NCBI RefSeq assembly: GCF_002078875.1
Contig: NC_034415.1
Coordinates: 18,443,975 to 18,507,974, forward strand
Length of the DNA stretch: 64,000 nt
From: Numida meleagris
Taxonomy: Eukaryota > Chordata > Aves > Galliformes > Numididae
Direction: 5' to 3'
Notes under the pieces: model-generated
Told to the model about the DNA's origin: nothing
Seen by the model: the letters and a program-made list of their open reading frames with translations, nothing else
Database searches by the model: none
Made by a program: the position numbers and the translations under genes
In this document: positions 1-12,280 of the stretch, piece by piece
Position numbering within the stretch: position 1 is the stretch's first letter
Layout: every line of letters starts with the position of its first letter

Positions 1-990
1 AGTATAGAACAGGCCTTAGAACAATTTAAGCTAATCACCCAAAAGGCCAATGGTCGTCTGCGAGTGTGTGTGGGTGGGTGAGGGCTTTGGCACTGCATTC
101 AAGAAGAGCTTAATGCAAAGCACCGATTTGAATCTGAAGAGACTGAAGAGTCTTCTTGTCCTTATAGGTGCACTTAAAACAGTATCAATGCTACTTAAAA
201 ATGCTAAGGAATAAAGGATGATGGAAATCAAAACAGCTCACCAGCTACCTCAATTCATCCTCTTCTTGGTGTACAGAAGTCAAGTCAATTTGATCCCTCT
301 ATTATAGCAATGTTTCCCACACATTGTGTCACAGTGTTGCATATTCTCTTCCTTATTCACAGGCTTTGCTTCTCTATTTTCCCTTTCTATCATCTTCATG
401 GCTTTCAAAGATAACCTTGATCTAAGTTAGTGTTGCTGTGAAACATATAACAGAATCAGTAACAGGCTGGACTTGTTCTTAACCACTATTATAAAATATC
501 TCATTCTTTTATAACCTTGATTTGTGACACATCTGATGACATTTTAGAAATACACAGGTTCACATTTAAAAACCAGCTGTGCCTCATGCAAGCAGGGCAA
601 TCTCTGCTATCTGGGAAAGATCAGCAGGACTGATGTGCTAGCTGTGTAACCACAGCAGAGAGGCAGTGTGCGGCAGCCTTTACCAGGTAGTATCCATACA
701 ACCAAGCCCTCTGAGACTCTCTAATCCCTAACTAGATGGGACTTAACCAGAATGCTAGGACACATAGAATTGTTATCTATAAACCAAAATAGCTGGAAAT
801 ATGGGATTAGTCAGGAGCCAGTACAGATGGCAATGAGGAGCTACAGGACTGCAAGTCTCTGCTTGGCATTGGGTCAGAGTGGATACAGATGGCAAATAGG
901 ATGTCTGCAATGCTGTTCTCTCCTTACCCATCTCATGTCAGACTGTCTCTGCACAAGAAGGAGAGGGGTTTTCCAAACATACTCTCAGCT
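1..990. other. Non-coding upstream flank, no gene recognised
   Basis: AT-rich DNA with only short, unrelated open frames. I see no splice-bounded exon, CpG island or repeat family that I can name. If the ADGRL4 signal-peptide exon lies upstream of the window, this is part of intron 1. Confidence 0.5.
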
Positions 991-2305
991 TATCATAGAA
1001 TCATAGAATCATAGAATGGCTTGGGTTGAAAAGGACCTCAAAGATCATCAAGTCTCAACCCCCCTGCCAAGTGCAGGGTCGCCAACCACTAGACCAGGCT
1101 GCCCAGAGCCACGTCCAGTCTGGCCTTGAATGCTTCCAGGGACGGGGTATCCACAACCTCCCTGGGCAACCTGTTCCAGTGCGTCACCACCCTCTGTGTG
1201 AAAAACTTCCTCCTAATATCTAACCTAAATCTCCCCTGTCTCAGCTTAAAACCATTCCCCTTTGTCCTATCGCTATCCACCCTCACAAACAATCGATCCC
1301 CCTCCTGTTTATACGCTCCCTTCAAGTATTGGAAGGCCACAATGAGGTCTCCCCGGAGCCTTCTCTTCTCCGAACTAAACAAGCCCAGTTCCCTCAACCT
1401 TTCCTCATAGGAGAGGTGCTCCAGCCCTCTGATCATCTTGGTTGCCCTCCTCTGCACTCGTTCCAAGAGCTCCACATCCTTCTTATGCTGGGGGCCCCAG
1501 GCCTGGACACAGTACTCCAGATGGGGCCTCACAAGAGCCGAGTAGAGGGGGACCACCACCTCCCTCTCCCTGCTGACCACTCCTCTTTTAATGCAGCCCA
1601 GAACATAGTTGGCCCTCCGGGCTGCCAGCGCACACTGCTGGCTCATGTCCAGCTTCTCGTCCACCAGGACCCCCAAGTCCCTCTCCGCAGGGCTGCTTTC
1701 AAGTACTTCTTCCCCCAGGTTGTATAAATACCTGGGATTGCCCTGGCCCAAGTGCAGCACCCTGCACTAGGCCTTGTTGAACCTCATTAGGTTCTCATGG
1801 GCCCACTTGTCCAGCCTGTCCAGGTCCCTCTGGATGGCTTCCCTTCCTTCCAGTGTATCAACTGCACCGCTCAGCTTGGTGTCATCTGCAAACTTGCTGA
1901 GGGTACACTCGATTCTATCGTCTATGTCATTGATAAAGACATTGAAGAGCACCGGTCCCAGGACTGAGCCTTGGGGGACACCACTCGTGACCGGCCTCCA
2001 CCCTGACATAGAACCATTTATCACAACCCTTTGGCTGCGACCAGCCAACCAGTTCTTAATCCACCGAACAGTCCATCCTTCAAATCCATACCTCTCCAAT
2101 TTGGAGAGAAGGATGTGAAGAGGGACCCTGTCAAAGGCTTTGGAGAAGTCCAAGTAGATGACATCCATTGCCCTCCTCCCATCCATCGATGCCGTTACTT
2201 CATCGTAGAAGGCCACCAGATTGGTCAGGCAAGATCTGCCCTTGCTGAAGCCGTGCTGGCTGTCTCGGATCACCTCCTTGTCACGTATGTGCCTTATGAG
2301 GCTAT
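991..2305 (-). mobile_element. CR1 LINE, 5'-truncated
   Basis: On the + strand the element begins with repeated ATCATAGA units (991-1017), the reverse complement of the CR1 3' tail. It continues through the 3' UTR into a reverse-strand reverse-transcriptase frame. The 5' boundary is judged by loss of CR1-like protein similarity (last recognisable residues I-R-H-I-R-D-K-E-V) and is good to about 20 bases. CR1 elements of birds are usually 5'-truncated like this. Confidence 0.95.
1089..2273 (-). pseudogene. CR1 ORF2 reverse transcriptase, C-terminal part, one nonsense codon
   Basis: The reverse-strand frame holds reverse-transcriptase blocks in order: [46 protein letters not shown] and the catalytic-box variant SKFADDTKL. 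After a stop at about 1761-1766 the same frame resumes with [13 protein letters not shown] and runs to the natural C-terminus [17 protein letters not shown]. The stop is TAG where the family has a lysine codon, so one base change would explain it. The endonuclease half and ORF1 are missing. The element cannot move on its own. Confidence 0.93.
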
Positions 2306-2559
2306 ACCCCTATCTAGAGATATCCCTTCTCTCCCTAAAATGTGAGCTTTGCCTGTAAAAATACAGGTTGGAGGGATTGTTTGTATACAGGAAAAAAACA
2401 TGAATTTCTTGCATGCATTTGCACTAGTATACCTTTAGCACTCAACTGTTTGCAGAAAGTGAACAAGGAATAGTCACGAATGCTGTCAAAATGGAATTTG
2501 CTTTTAACTTCAAATGAATATTCATGAATAATTTCCTACGTTATTTGCTCACCACACAT
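2306..2559. other. Unassigned spacer
   Basis: AT-rich sequence between the CR1 5' break and an older LINE remnant; nothing recognised. Confidence 0.4.
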
Positions 2560-2790
2560 ATTTAATGATATGGGAAATGGGATGAATAACAAGGTACTGA
2601 AATTTGCTGACAATACACGATTATTTAAGTTAACATAAAGCAGGGAGCAAAGGAAGTAATTTCAGGAAGAACTAATAGAACCTGAGTGACTGAGTAACAA
2701 GATACCAGATTAAGTTCAGTGCAGACAAGTACAAGATAATGAACACTGGAAGAAATCATTTGAAGTACTTGTACATATTGATGGGCATGA
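2560..2790 (+). mobile_element. Ancient LINE (CR1/L3-like) reverse-transcriptase remnant
   Basis: A decayed forward-strand piece still reads VLKFADNTRLFKL near 2593-2633, a variant of the FADDTKL catalytic block. Downstream, in another frame, it reads KFSADKYKIMNTGRNH, which resembles the N-x-D-K-C-K-V-M block after it in LINE polymerases. Frameshifts separate the two, so it is old. The family (CR1, L3 or L2) cannot be settled by eye. Confidence 0.6.
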
Positions 2791-5700
2791 ATTAGCTCTA
2801 ACCTATCTAAGAGAAATCCAGGTGTTAGGATGGATGCACTGCCCAGCGAGCAAGGAAAAGGGACTGCAGCCTTCTTCTGGAGAAGGGTGAGTCTTAATCC
2901 AAAGGACAACCTCAGTCCTACCTCAGCCATAAGTACGGCTAATGTCAGAGAGAAATTGAGACCTCTAGGCGTCTATGCGGCTGAGGAAAGAAATCACTGT
3001 ACTTTTTTAATTGAATTTACTTTCTCATACTGAGGACTGAATTAGACCCAGTTAAGTAAAAGGCAACATTGAAAGGACACAGTATAAATAAAAAAGCCCA
3101 GAGGAAAGGCAAACACGTGAAATATGGTCTGAAGGATACAAGTTAAACAAACTGTTTACTTTCAGAGTCAAAAGAGCATCAGCAACATACAAAATAATAT
3201 GCAAATCTGTGGTGGGCATATTTTGAGTTTCTTCAAGACATGCCACAGTCCAGCAGCTAGGATTAGAGAACAAACAGAAAGGTTCAGCAGTGAATAATTA
3301 GGTTTAAATTAAGATGCTAAGCTTTTCATTAAAGCAACTGAGACAAATTGTCTCGGTGGCATCTAGCAGAGGGTCAAACCAGCATAGTACAGCAGTTTAA
3401 TTTTACCTACTTCAACTGGACTCACCAGAGCTCAACCATCAGTGCATTAATGCTGTAGGAACATGAAACTATTGCATGAAGTGTGTAAGAATACAACTGT
3501 ACATCACCGTCCTGGCAGCAGCTAAGACTGAAGTATTCTGCAGCTGCTATCAATTCCCTACTGTGCAGTACTGGGGTCAAGAGATCCTTTCTGGAGTCAA
3601 TCCACATAAACAGCAGGGTTTGCCAGGTGACCTGAATACTAGAAAAGTAATCAGAACAATAATAGCAGGGATTCACGAGGGCCTGTTTTTTCCATTCCTT
3701 CTGCTCCATCAGAGCATCTTCTGTGCCTTCACTGAGTGGGATGACTTGTGCTTTATGGGCTAGTGCTAAGTTTCCTTCTAACCTTGCAGCTTGCCAGTGA
3801 ACTATGGTCCTGCAGCCTTGAATGAAGGAGATAATATAACAAAGTAATACTACAGGATAAGTAGTGTCATGTCACATGCATCACAGAGATGGTACAATTG
3901 TTTTTAATGCAAATGTTTTTTTTTTTCAACTTGTAGCATTCTTGGCAGTTCGTAGGATGAACTTTCCACTCTAACCCCTAAATGACCATCCAATATTTTC
4001 CTCTTCTGAATAATATTTTGTCCCCCAGCTGTGGTCCTGAAGCATTTTTCCTTCTGTGAGTGTTCTCAGATAGGAAATGCACAAATTCCTGAGGAGTCAC
4101 TGGGAAAAGCATGGAAGTGATGCAGCAGGGCCGGGGGGGAGGGAGAGCAAGGCAGGAATGAGGTCAGGGAAAGAGGGCTCTGGCCAGGGCAGGACACTGA
4201 GAATGGGCACACAGGGCCAAAAAGCAACAAAAAGCCAGGCTTCCAATACACTTGTAACCATGAGGAACTGAGAAGTTGAAAAAGAGAATCTTCTATTCCA
4301 GTACCATGCATACTTCATCTGGCCTTCTTAATCCCTGCTCCTCTGTAAGAGAATTCCTGGAAAGTGTAGGAGCAAATCCCAACATCCTTGCTTAGGATTT
4401 GCTCATTCCACAGGAGACATTAAAGTTAATTCCAAGAACAACTGAAACTCATATTACAATTTAACCCTGTTTATCAATCTGTTACCCAAGGAGTAAAAAG
4501 ACATGGTGGTTTTGTAGGACAATGGCCTGTGTGGAATACTGACTTGTGTATTGTGAGGGTACATACCTGGGCAGGTTAAGACAGTGACAGTCAGTACTTC
4601 ATGTCTAAGACTGTGTGTTAGAATAACAAGAAGTCTCAGAATTCTTATTCCATGTACTAAAACAAAGAAGAGGAAATTGTGATCTTCTAGGAGCTAGTTT
4701 GGTTATCTCATGGTTAACACACTAGCACCACATTGTGAGAGGCCTTCACTTCTAATGCTCTCATATAAAATGTGCATAGATTAAAAGCAACTGCTAATCT
4801 GACATTTCATTGGTGTAATTATTTCTGGGGCTTGCTCTATTCCTCCTAAAGAGCTGTGACTACCATTAGCACTACCATAGAATGGCCAATCCCAAGAGAA
4901 CATAACTAGACATGAAAACTGAGTTACTTTATCCCTTTTAGCTCTGAGGATCTCTATATCTGGTCTCTACATTTCTTCTGTATTATAGCAGATGGCAGAA
5001 ACAGAGCCCCATTTCAGGGTAGTTAATCTGGCTATTAGAAACATTGCATTCACTTTAAATTCCTACATTCCATGACTTCACCTGAGGTAAAACAAAGAGC
5101 AGCAAGAAACTGGCTCTGAACACTGAAATGTGCAATTTCTTTCAGATGGACATAGCTACACAGATTTAGTAGGATGTGTGCATGCATATGTTTATATCTG
5201 TTTGTGTGTTTATTGCTTCAGAATTGCCTAGAGTTACATCATCCCAAGAGATATATTCAGCCCTGTGTGCTCAGATGGAATATGATGTTTGCACATAAAA
5301 TGATAAGGTTTCATGAGGCATTCAGACAGGAAGGTCAGGTGAAGCAGTTATAAAACAGATGCTAACACTGCTTTTGTGGCAGAGTCCTCTGAGGTAGGTT
5401 GCTCTGTGATAGGCTAGTCTGTGTTCTAAAAATATTTTCCCTGGATTTTTTATTTGAAAATAATTTTAACAAACTACAGAAATTCATTATTTTGAGATGA
5501 CATTAAATACATTTTCAATTGTATGCATATTTTATTAACTAGGAAAATTGTTCTAGTGACTAGGCTAAATGAAACATTTCTGAAGTAGTTTTAAGACCAT
5601 CTAAATTCTTGCAGTGATTTGGTTTTGAACCAATAAATTAATTTGTTTTTTTTTCTAAAGCAAGTATCAGAGGGAAAGCTTTATCCAAGACATTTGTGCA

Positions 5701-6880
5701 TCAATCTGTTCTACATCTCATTTTATTTTTGGCAGAAAACTTGGTAATTGAAGTGAACAGACATTTGCCAAAAAAAATGCAAAGAAAACGAAAGATCAGT
5801 ATCACTTTTTATTATTGGTATTAAGCATTCATCAGCCCAGTTCAGTAAAGGATACATATATGTGCTTGTGTGCTAATGATAAATGTGTGCATGTGTGTGT
5901 GCAAGTGCTTGTGGCTGTTGTGCACATTCTGAGTGGATTATATTGAAGCACACTGCTGATGGGTTAGATACCGGAGTCGGAGGGTATTGAACATAAGTGG
6001 AGCTGAACAGCAAGGAGGTTGAAGATATATGAACCTCACCTGGAGCTTTCAGGATCTCTCAAGATGATTCATAGTGGTCTGGATGTGGGGTCAGCAGCCT
6101 TTGGCAGATACATTTGTAAGATGCCCATCAGATGGCATCTTTTGTCTCTCGCTAGGTATCTAGTGGCATACTTAACACACAATTTGAGAAAGAAATATAT
6201 ATCCTGGTATACCACATGTGTTTATCCCCACTGTAATATAAAACTGCTAATGTGTTGAGACTTTTTGTATACATCCATCTAGCAGTCCGAATTTTTTGCA
6301 CTAAAGGCATAAACTGTCTTTAATACAGTAGATAATGCTTATGTTCATTTGAAGAAAATAATATACCTAATACTAGCTTTGTTTGGTTTCTTTCTTTTAT
6401 TGGTACTATAGGCAGTTTCAGTAACAAAAGCAGGTGCTTTATTGTTATCTTTTGAAAGCTACCTAAGGCTATGTTCTGGGAAGTGTTACCTTTCCGTCTT
6501 CATCAGCTATAGATGTTAGTTTCATAGAACTGTCTGCACAATCAGCATCCCAACTACCTTTAAAATCATTGTTAATAAATGCATTTCTTCAAGATGCAAA
6601 GCTTGGAAAATATCCAGTCATTTATACAGGCAGATTGATAACTTCCTGTCAGCTCACCAGCAAAAACCCAACTTGAGAATTCTACAGTCAGACTTACAAT
6701 ATTTTAATCACGGTGATCAGTAATCAAAAACATGTGGTTTCAAATCAAGGATGTTAACCTGTGCATATTCACTTACTTCTGCTCTCCTAACTCCATCTTT
6801 CAAAGAAATATGGGCCCATTTAGAAAATGAACTCCACATTTAAGTATGGGATTGGGGTTCTGTTTCCACTGAGTAATAAC
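2791..6880. other. Non-coding DNA, probably intronic
   Basis: No exon or clear repeat family seen. A G-rich patch at about 4120-4200 and a TG-rich tract at 5885-5915 are the only local oddities. Open frames here are short and look accidental. Confidence 0.45.
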
Positions 6881-7394
6881 TGTCATGGTTTTGTGATTTT
6901 CGGTTATTGGCATTCCACATCATAACATCATGTAGCGAATGTACCTGGTTCTCAGAAGAGAAGGACTACTACAGTCCCCACGGTACTTTTCTCCTCTGTT
7001 ACCATTTCCAGACAGAGGGAAAAGATAAAAGCTTGCAGATCACGAGACCTCGTCCCTTTTTCCGCCGTCTCTCGTCTTGGCAGCACCTCGCTCTCCAGCT
7101 GTCTTATCGTCGGTAGTAGAGTAAGGCCTACCTTGATTTTGGGACATTCTCTCTCTCTGTATTGGATTTATCAGCTTAAATTGTAATTATACTGTATTAT
7201 AGTGTGTTGTTTTGCATTCCGATATCTTATTTAGTAAATTAGTTTGTTTCTCCTCAGATTGTTGCCACTGTTCTTTGCTCTCAGGGCCATCTCCTTACCC
7301 TTTTTTCCCTTTTCCCTTTTTCCAGGGCGTGGGCCTGTGGGTCCCCCATCCCCTTTGTCACGGAACCGGGCCGAATGCCCGTAAACTGTTGACA
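6881..7394 (+). mobile_element. Solo LTR of an endogenous retrovirus, copy A
   Basis: The unit starts TGTCATGG and ends GTTGACA (TG...CA ends) and is flanked by a perfect 6-base target duplication AATAAC at 6875-6880 and 7395-7400. A nearly identical unit lies at 29314-29841. No gag, pol or env sequence is next to it, so it is a solo LTR left by recombination between the two LTRs of a provirus. It lacks the 16-base segment containing the TATA box seen in copy B. The 6-base duplication fits alpha- or beta-like avian ERVs, but I cannot name the family. Confidence 0.9.
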
Positions 7395-9320
7395 AATAAC
7401 GAAAAGGCATTTTTTTGGAGTGTTTCCACAAAACATTTATTTTTAATGCTTCTTTGTTTGGAGTCAAACAGGGATAGATTCTGCATTAGTGTCATTCAAT
7501 ATTCTTGCGCCCATTTCATTTAGTTTTGACATATTCTCCAGTCTTCCAGGAATATGCATGTTTGCGCATGTTCCTCCTCCCCGCCTGTAAAGACAGGCAC
7601 CCATCAATACTTCAGTTTTATGACACCTCAATATTTTTTTCTCAGTATATTTCGAAAACTTTGACAGCAAAATTTGAAAGTGTCTGCTTTCTCATGTGTT
7701 CACCTGCTCATCTCTGCTTGTTTAACTCCTTATCCCTATATGCCAATAGATAATATCAGTAAATCCCCATAGTTTAATCTCCAAAATGTCTCAGAAATCT
7801 CCTCTTTCCTTTTCATTCTCTTCATAAAATCTTTGTCAAATCCATCGTTCTCCACATCCATGCCTACTGCGACCTTGCTGTCTTCAGCCTCTAACTGACA
7901 CTCACATTAGCCAGTTTTTAAAGTAGTCTAATGCAAAAGTAATCCACTGCTCCCAGTATTGAGATCTCATTAAGATATTCCTAAATCCCCCTTCTTCACT
8001 GTCTCCCTATTGCCTTCCAAATCTGATCGAAGCTCCTTTTATCTCCCAGAGTTCCTCTTGACCTAACCCTCCTTGTTCTGTCCTTCTTGTGCTGTTCTTC
8101 CTCATCTTCCTTCTTTGCGTGCTTCCTCCTCACCCATTGCCAGTTACAATACAAACCATTTGCCAATTAGACCTGTGCACCTCCTTTCACTTTGTCCATT
8201 GCACCCAGGAATAGAGTAGTTCAACAATACCATTCCAGATCAAATATATCCTAATGAAAGATTTGTACCTTTGACTACCAAAAAGTGAGTTACCCTGTAT
8301 TTTTCCAGCAAAAATAAAAGAAGTTTTTTGCCTTCTTACAGTGAGGTATTGCTTTTGTCCATTGTCCACAATTTCTCCAGTGTGCTTAGGCCTTGAATCA
8401 GAACATGAATTCAAGTTTTCCCTATAAATGTACAAACACTATGATTCAAGAAATTGCTCTCCACCCATCTCTCTGAACATCACTCGCAGAAAGCTGCTGT
8501 CTAGATGAAACCGAAACATTCCATTTTCCAAAAATACATTTTCAACTCTTGCAATCTAAACCTTAGGCTGTAACTTTTTGCTGTCTCTGCTTCCATGTTA
8601 TTAAACTCTTCTTAGCTTGATTTGAGGAGTAAAGAGATAGAGGATAAATGAACATAATTCCTGCATTACAGGCTTTCCAGACCCAGCCTTTATAAGTCAG
8701 CTGAAATTTAGTAGCAGGAGTGGCAAGTTAGCACCAGCCAAGCTCTTGACAGAGCACATGCCGGCACAAAAGACAGGACATGCAGATCAAAGCTCCACTC
8801 AGTTAATCTGACTTTCTGTTCCTCTGTGTCTCCATGCATCAGATTACAGGAAAACTTAACAAAACAAACTCCTAGTCCCTTCCTCTCCTTCCTCTTTAAG
8901 TCCTACCCACCCCCAACAAATAAATTAAAAAAGAGAAAAACATTCCTTTTACACCTGGACCCTTTGTTCATTATTCTGTGGTTTGTAGAAAATTAACATC
9001 CGGTTACTGGAGCTTCCTCTTTCTTTGCCAAGGTGTGACATGAGTGCTTTGTGCCAACCAGACAAATACGTGCCATTTGTACATGCTTCGCTCTTCCCTG
9101 GTCAGAGCAGAGGTTAACCCCATTGACTCTAGTGAGCAGCCATCATGAGGATAATGGAAAATGATGGCAAGAAAACAATTCAAAATTGGGTTAGAAAAAA
9201 ATGTTGCCATACTCACAACGGTGAATAATTTCTATAAGAACACTGATGCCTCCTCTTACCAAAATCAGTTCTCTACCAAAATCTCAGCTTGAAAAGTTAC
9301 TAATTATACCTGAGGCATTT
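7395..9320. other. Non-coding DNA with unknown repeat copy 1 and a pyrimidine-rich tract
   Basis: Holds the first copy of an unidentified repeat (listed separately) and a T/C-rich stretch from about 7780 to 8140. No exon recognised. Confidence 0.45.
7485..7800. repeat. Unidentified diverged repeat, copy 1
   Basis: This stretch aligns by eye, with small gaps, to 9385-9680 in the same orientation. Shared blocks include CTTCCAGGA(A/G), a CATCA..ACTTCAG/GCTGAAG-TTTTA block and TA/GGATAATAT.AGTA. The similarity is diffuse, so the pair is old. I do not recognise the family. Confidence 0.6.
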
Positions 9321-9383
9321 TGGCAACTCTGTCCATGGCAGGGAGGTTGGAGCCATTGTATGATTCTATAATACTATGATTTT
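9321..9383 (+). mobile_element. CR1 3' end fragment
   Basis: Contains TGGCAACTCTGTCCATGGCA, then GGGAGGTTGGAGCC and a tail ATTCTATAATACTATGATT, the forward-strand CR1 terminus. About 60 bases remain. Confidence 0.8.
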
Positions 9384-9384
9384 A

Positions 9385-9680
9385 GTAATGATGACATTCT
9401 ACAGCCCATATCCATTTTGTTTAGTTAGATTCTCTGATCTTCCAGGAGCATGTCTGTTTTCACATCTCCCTTTGCTTTTCTCTATGAAGGCTGGCATACA
9501 TCAGTGCTGAAGTTTTACAGTGTTTCAATGCGTGAGATGTCATTCCCAAGAAGCTGAGAAATAATGGTATGCACATTGTCTGTGACTAGATTAAATATTG
9601 CCATGTCCATGGATAATATAAGTACATGCCAAAATCTCAGTTATTAGGATGGTATAATGAATATACAATATCTCACACAT
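9385..9680. repeat. Unidentified diverged repeat, copy 2
   Basis: Partner of the copy at 7485-7800, same orientation. It starts directly after a CR1 tail, and the CR1 may have inserted at its edge. No open frame or terminal repeat seen. Confidence 0.6.
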
Positions 9681-9717
9681 TTAGCACAGATGTGCCAAAT
9701 GCCTTACCAAATTTGCT

Positions 9718-9834
9718 GTATCATAGAATCATAGAACCACAGAGTGGCTTGGGTTGCAGGGGACCTTAAAGGTTATCTAGTTCCAACCTCCTGCCATGGA
9801 CAGGGTTGCCAACCACTAGATCAGGCTGTCCAGG
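9718..9834 (-). mobile_element. CR1 3' end fragment
   Basis: The + strand reads ATCATAGAATCATAGAACCA, then GGCTTGGGTTGCAGGGGACC, a CCAACCTCCTGCCATGG block and GTTGCCAACCACTAGATCAGG: the reverse complement of a CR1 3' end truncated to about 115 bases. Confidence 0.92.
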
Positions 9835-12280
9835 AAATTATTAAATAAATGCATTAAATATGTCCTTTTATGCAACACCCTGCTTCATTCCCATGAATCC
9901 ACAGAAACCGTCTCCTTTGGCTCCTGAGAATCCCAGCCGTACAATTGCCTTCCTGCCTCTTTCCTCCCAGCCTGTATGTCTTTGTTTTTCTCACAAAGCA
10001 GAGCACAGTGGATTTCCTGTACCACCTCACAGGCCATTACCCTTAAAGCAACACTGCTTGACTGCATTAAGGATCTATCTCAAACACAAAGAAAGCAGTT
10101 GGAAAATTGCAGTTAGGCAGTGTTGCCTCCAAAAAAATGGCTCTCAGGGCTCATGTATTCTCAACTCACCAGAAAAAGGTGGAAGGAAGCACGTAACCCA
10201 TTACCTCTGAGCTCTGGCTAGTTACTAATCTCTTCCACATCTTCCTCACCCTCCCTGATCTGCTCCACCATCCAGCAAGCTCCGTCTCACCCCTTCCATC
10301 CTCATCCTCCCCCTTCCCTGAGCACTCTCCAAACAGTTCCTTTAACCCATCTTCTCTAACCCACACAATCCCTGCACCTTCTCTGATAACTTCTGTGAGA
10401 CCAGACTGCAACTCCTCTTTCACTTTCTCATTTATTCCCTTTTCATTTATTCCCTACTGGCAAGTAGACTGAGTCCTCAGCCCCTCCCAGCCCTCCATGT
10501 CCTGCTTGTGAGTCTCAGGATATTTTGGGAACGCAAAGCTTGGGACAAAGGGCAGTGTCAGGGCAGTGCCTACACCAGGACTTTTCTTTGCTAATAGGCG
10601 TGTGCACATATTTTGCACATGGTCATACATTTTAAGGCAGGAAGTTTTTTTTCTGTGACACCTCACAGGGTGTCACAGGGGCTCAGCACCAGGCGCCACA
10701 CAGCAACAGCATCACCAATGAAACTGCTGCCATTCCTAGGTAGGTAAAATCTTCTTCCCAGGGGAGCAATGGCAAGTGAGAAGGGAGCGGGGTCTTGCAA
10801 CCAACCTATGGGGACAGTGATGTGGAGCTGGTGAGAGACGAGTGTGTTGGAGGTAATGGAAGGCAGCTGGTACAAGGACTGAGAGTCCCCACAGCTGTGA
10901 CTTGTGCTGGTGGTTACAAGATTCAGGAGTCCCACTGTTAGGGTTGCCCCAAAACCAAATCCCACAAATACCAATCTTCATCTAATTGTGGGTTTTATTC
11001 CATTATAACAGATTAATTGTGAGCTTCGCTGTTTCCTTTTTTTTTGTTTAATTCTCACTGTCTCTCTGCATGAGAGATTTTTAGATTTCACTCGTTATGA
11101 ACACTAAAGTGACAACAAAATTCTACAGGTTTCTGTTTAAATCTCTACAAGATGGTCTCTTTTCTCTAAAAAACAGAGAAGATGAAACTTGGTGGTACAT
11201 AAATTTATTTGGATTAGATGTGATTGTTAAAATTTCTAAGTTGTAGTCTTTTGGATTTTTCATGAAATTTTTGTTTGTTTGAAAAAAAAAGAAACGCCTC
11301 AGTGAGATTTCGTGAAGCATTGAAACCTATAATTGTAACAAAAGGCTAGCAAATATCCAAAATAATATTTGAGTAGGGAAAAGCAGAACTGCAGGGGAAG
11401 ACAGCATCAAAAAGGGGCTTTGTGTTCTGCAACTTTCATTATGTCTAGCTAACCATTTATACAGTACAAATTCAGAAACTTACTTTCCCTTCTGAGTTAA
11501 CTGCCTCTATTTCTAACCCATTATAGGGTGTGTATAATTATTCAGTGAGCTGTTAGTTTTCTCACAGGGAGAGGTTCCTTTTCTTCTTTGTGTTGGAAAC
11601 TATATGCATTCATACAATGGGAAAGTAGTTATATCATGTGGGATTTGTTCAGTGGATGGAAAAAAAAGAACACAGTACTTTCATACCATGGAAATGGTAT
11701 TTTAAGAGATTACTTTTAAATAATTTGGAGAAGATTTTAAACCCTAATGCCACAATGTTGTAAATACTGTGACATGTCAATTTAATCTCTCAGACCACGC
11801 GTGTGTATTAACTGCATATGTATGGAAGTGCTTATAAAAATAAAAAATCTGATCTGGGGAATCCTCTGTGGTATTTTTCACTTGATATGTGTAGGGCAGT
11901 TTGGATTACATTCCATACATAATTCAGAGTGCAAATAAATGTCTGTGCTTTACTGGAAAGTACTAGAAAGCTCTGAAAGCCTTTCAAATATTTTCCCCAG
12001 ATCACTGAGTAATTTCTGTGTTGCTTACCAGTTTGATATTGGTTGAACGTGTACACAGGTTCTCAATCTGTAGTGTCTGCTATTTCTAGCCGCTGAGCGG
12101 TTTTACAAAAGAATCTGCTGCAGTTGGTGGCCATCACCCCATTGTGCAACGCAGCTGACTCTGTGATAATGTTGCATTTGCTGGAATATTCCAGTCTCAT
12201 GGATACTTTTCATGCAGATCTGATTTTAGAGCTCATTATGAAGTTTTTAAATAAATAAATATGTTTTTCCTTTGCTGCAG
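9835..12280. other. Non-coding DNA before the EGF1 exon
   Basis: Contains a T/C-rich tract at about 10210-10450, a 10-bp-arm hairpin at 10653-10678 and AT-rich sequence. I searched the forward strand for an exon with a start codon, a hydrophobic signal peptide and a phase-1 donor and saw none that convinced me. Confidence 0.45.
10653..10678. repeat. Inverted repeat, 10-bp arms
   Basis: CTGTGACACC at 10653-10662 pairs perfectly with GGTGTCACAG at 10669-10678 across a 6-base loop. Function unknown. Confidence 0.7.

Noticed and set aside
1126..2345. Forward-strand open frames across the CR1
   Set aside because: They are shadows of the reverse-strand reverse transcriptase and have no protein features.
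6907..7523. Open frames inside LTR copy A, and the matching ones at 29205-29901
   Set aside because: They fall within LTR sequence, differ between the two copies at the edges and do not resemble any retroviral protein.
10663..10974. 103-codon reverse frame
   Set aside because: Lies in a GC-richer block with a competing frame on the same strand; no domain. More likely repeat-derived or chance.
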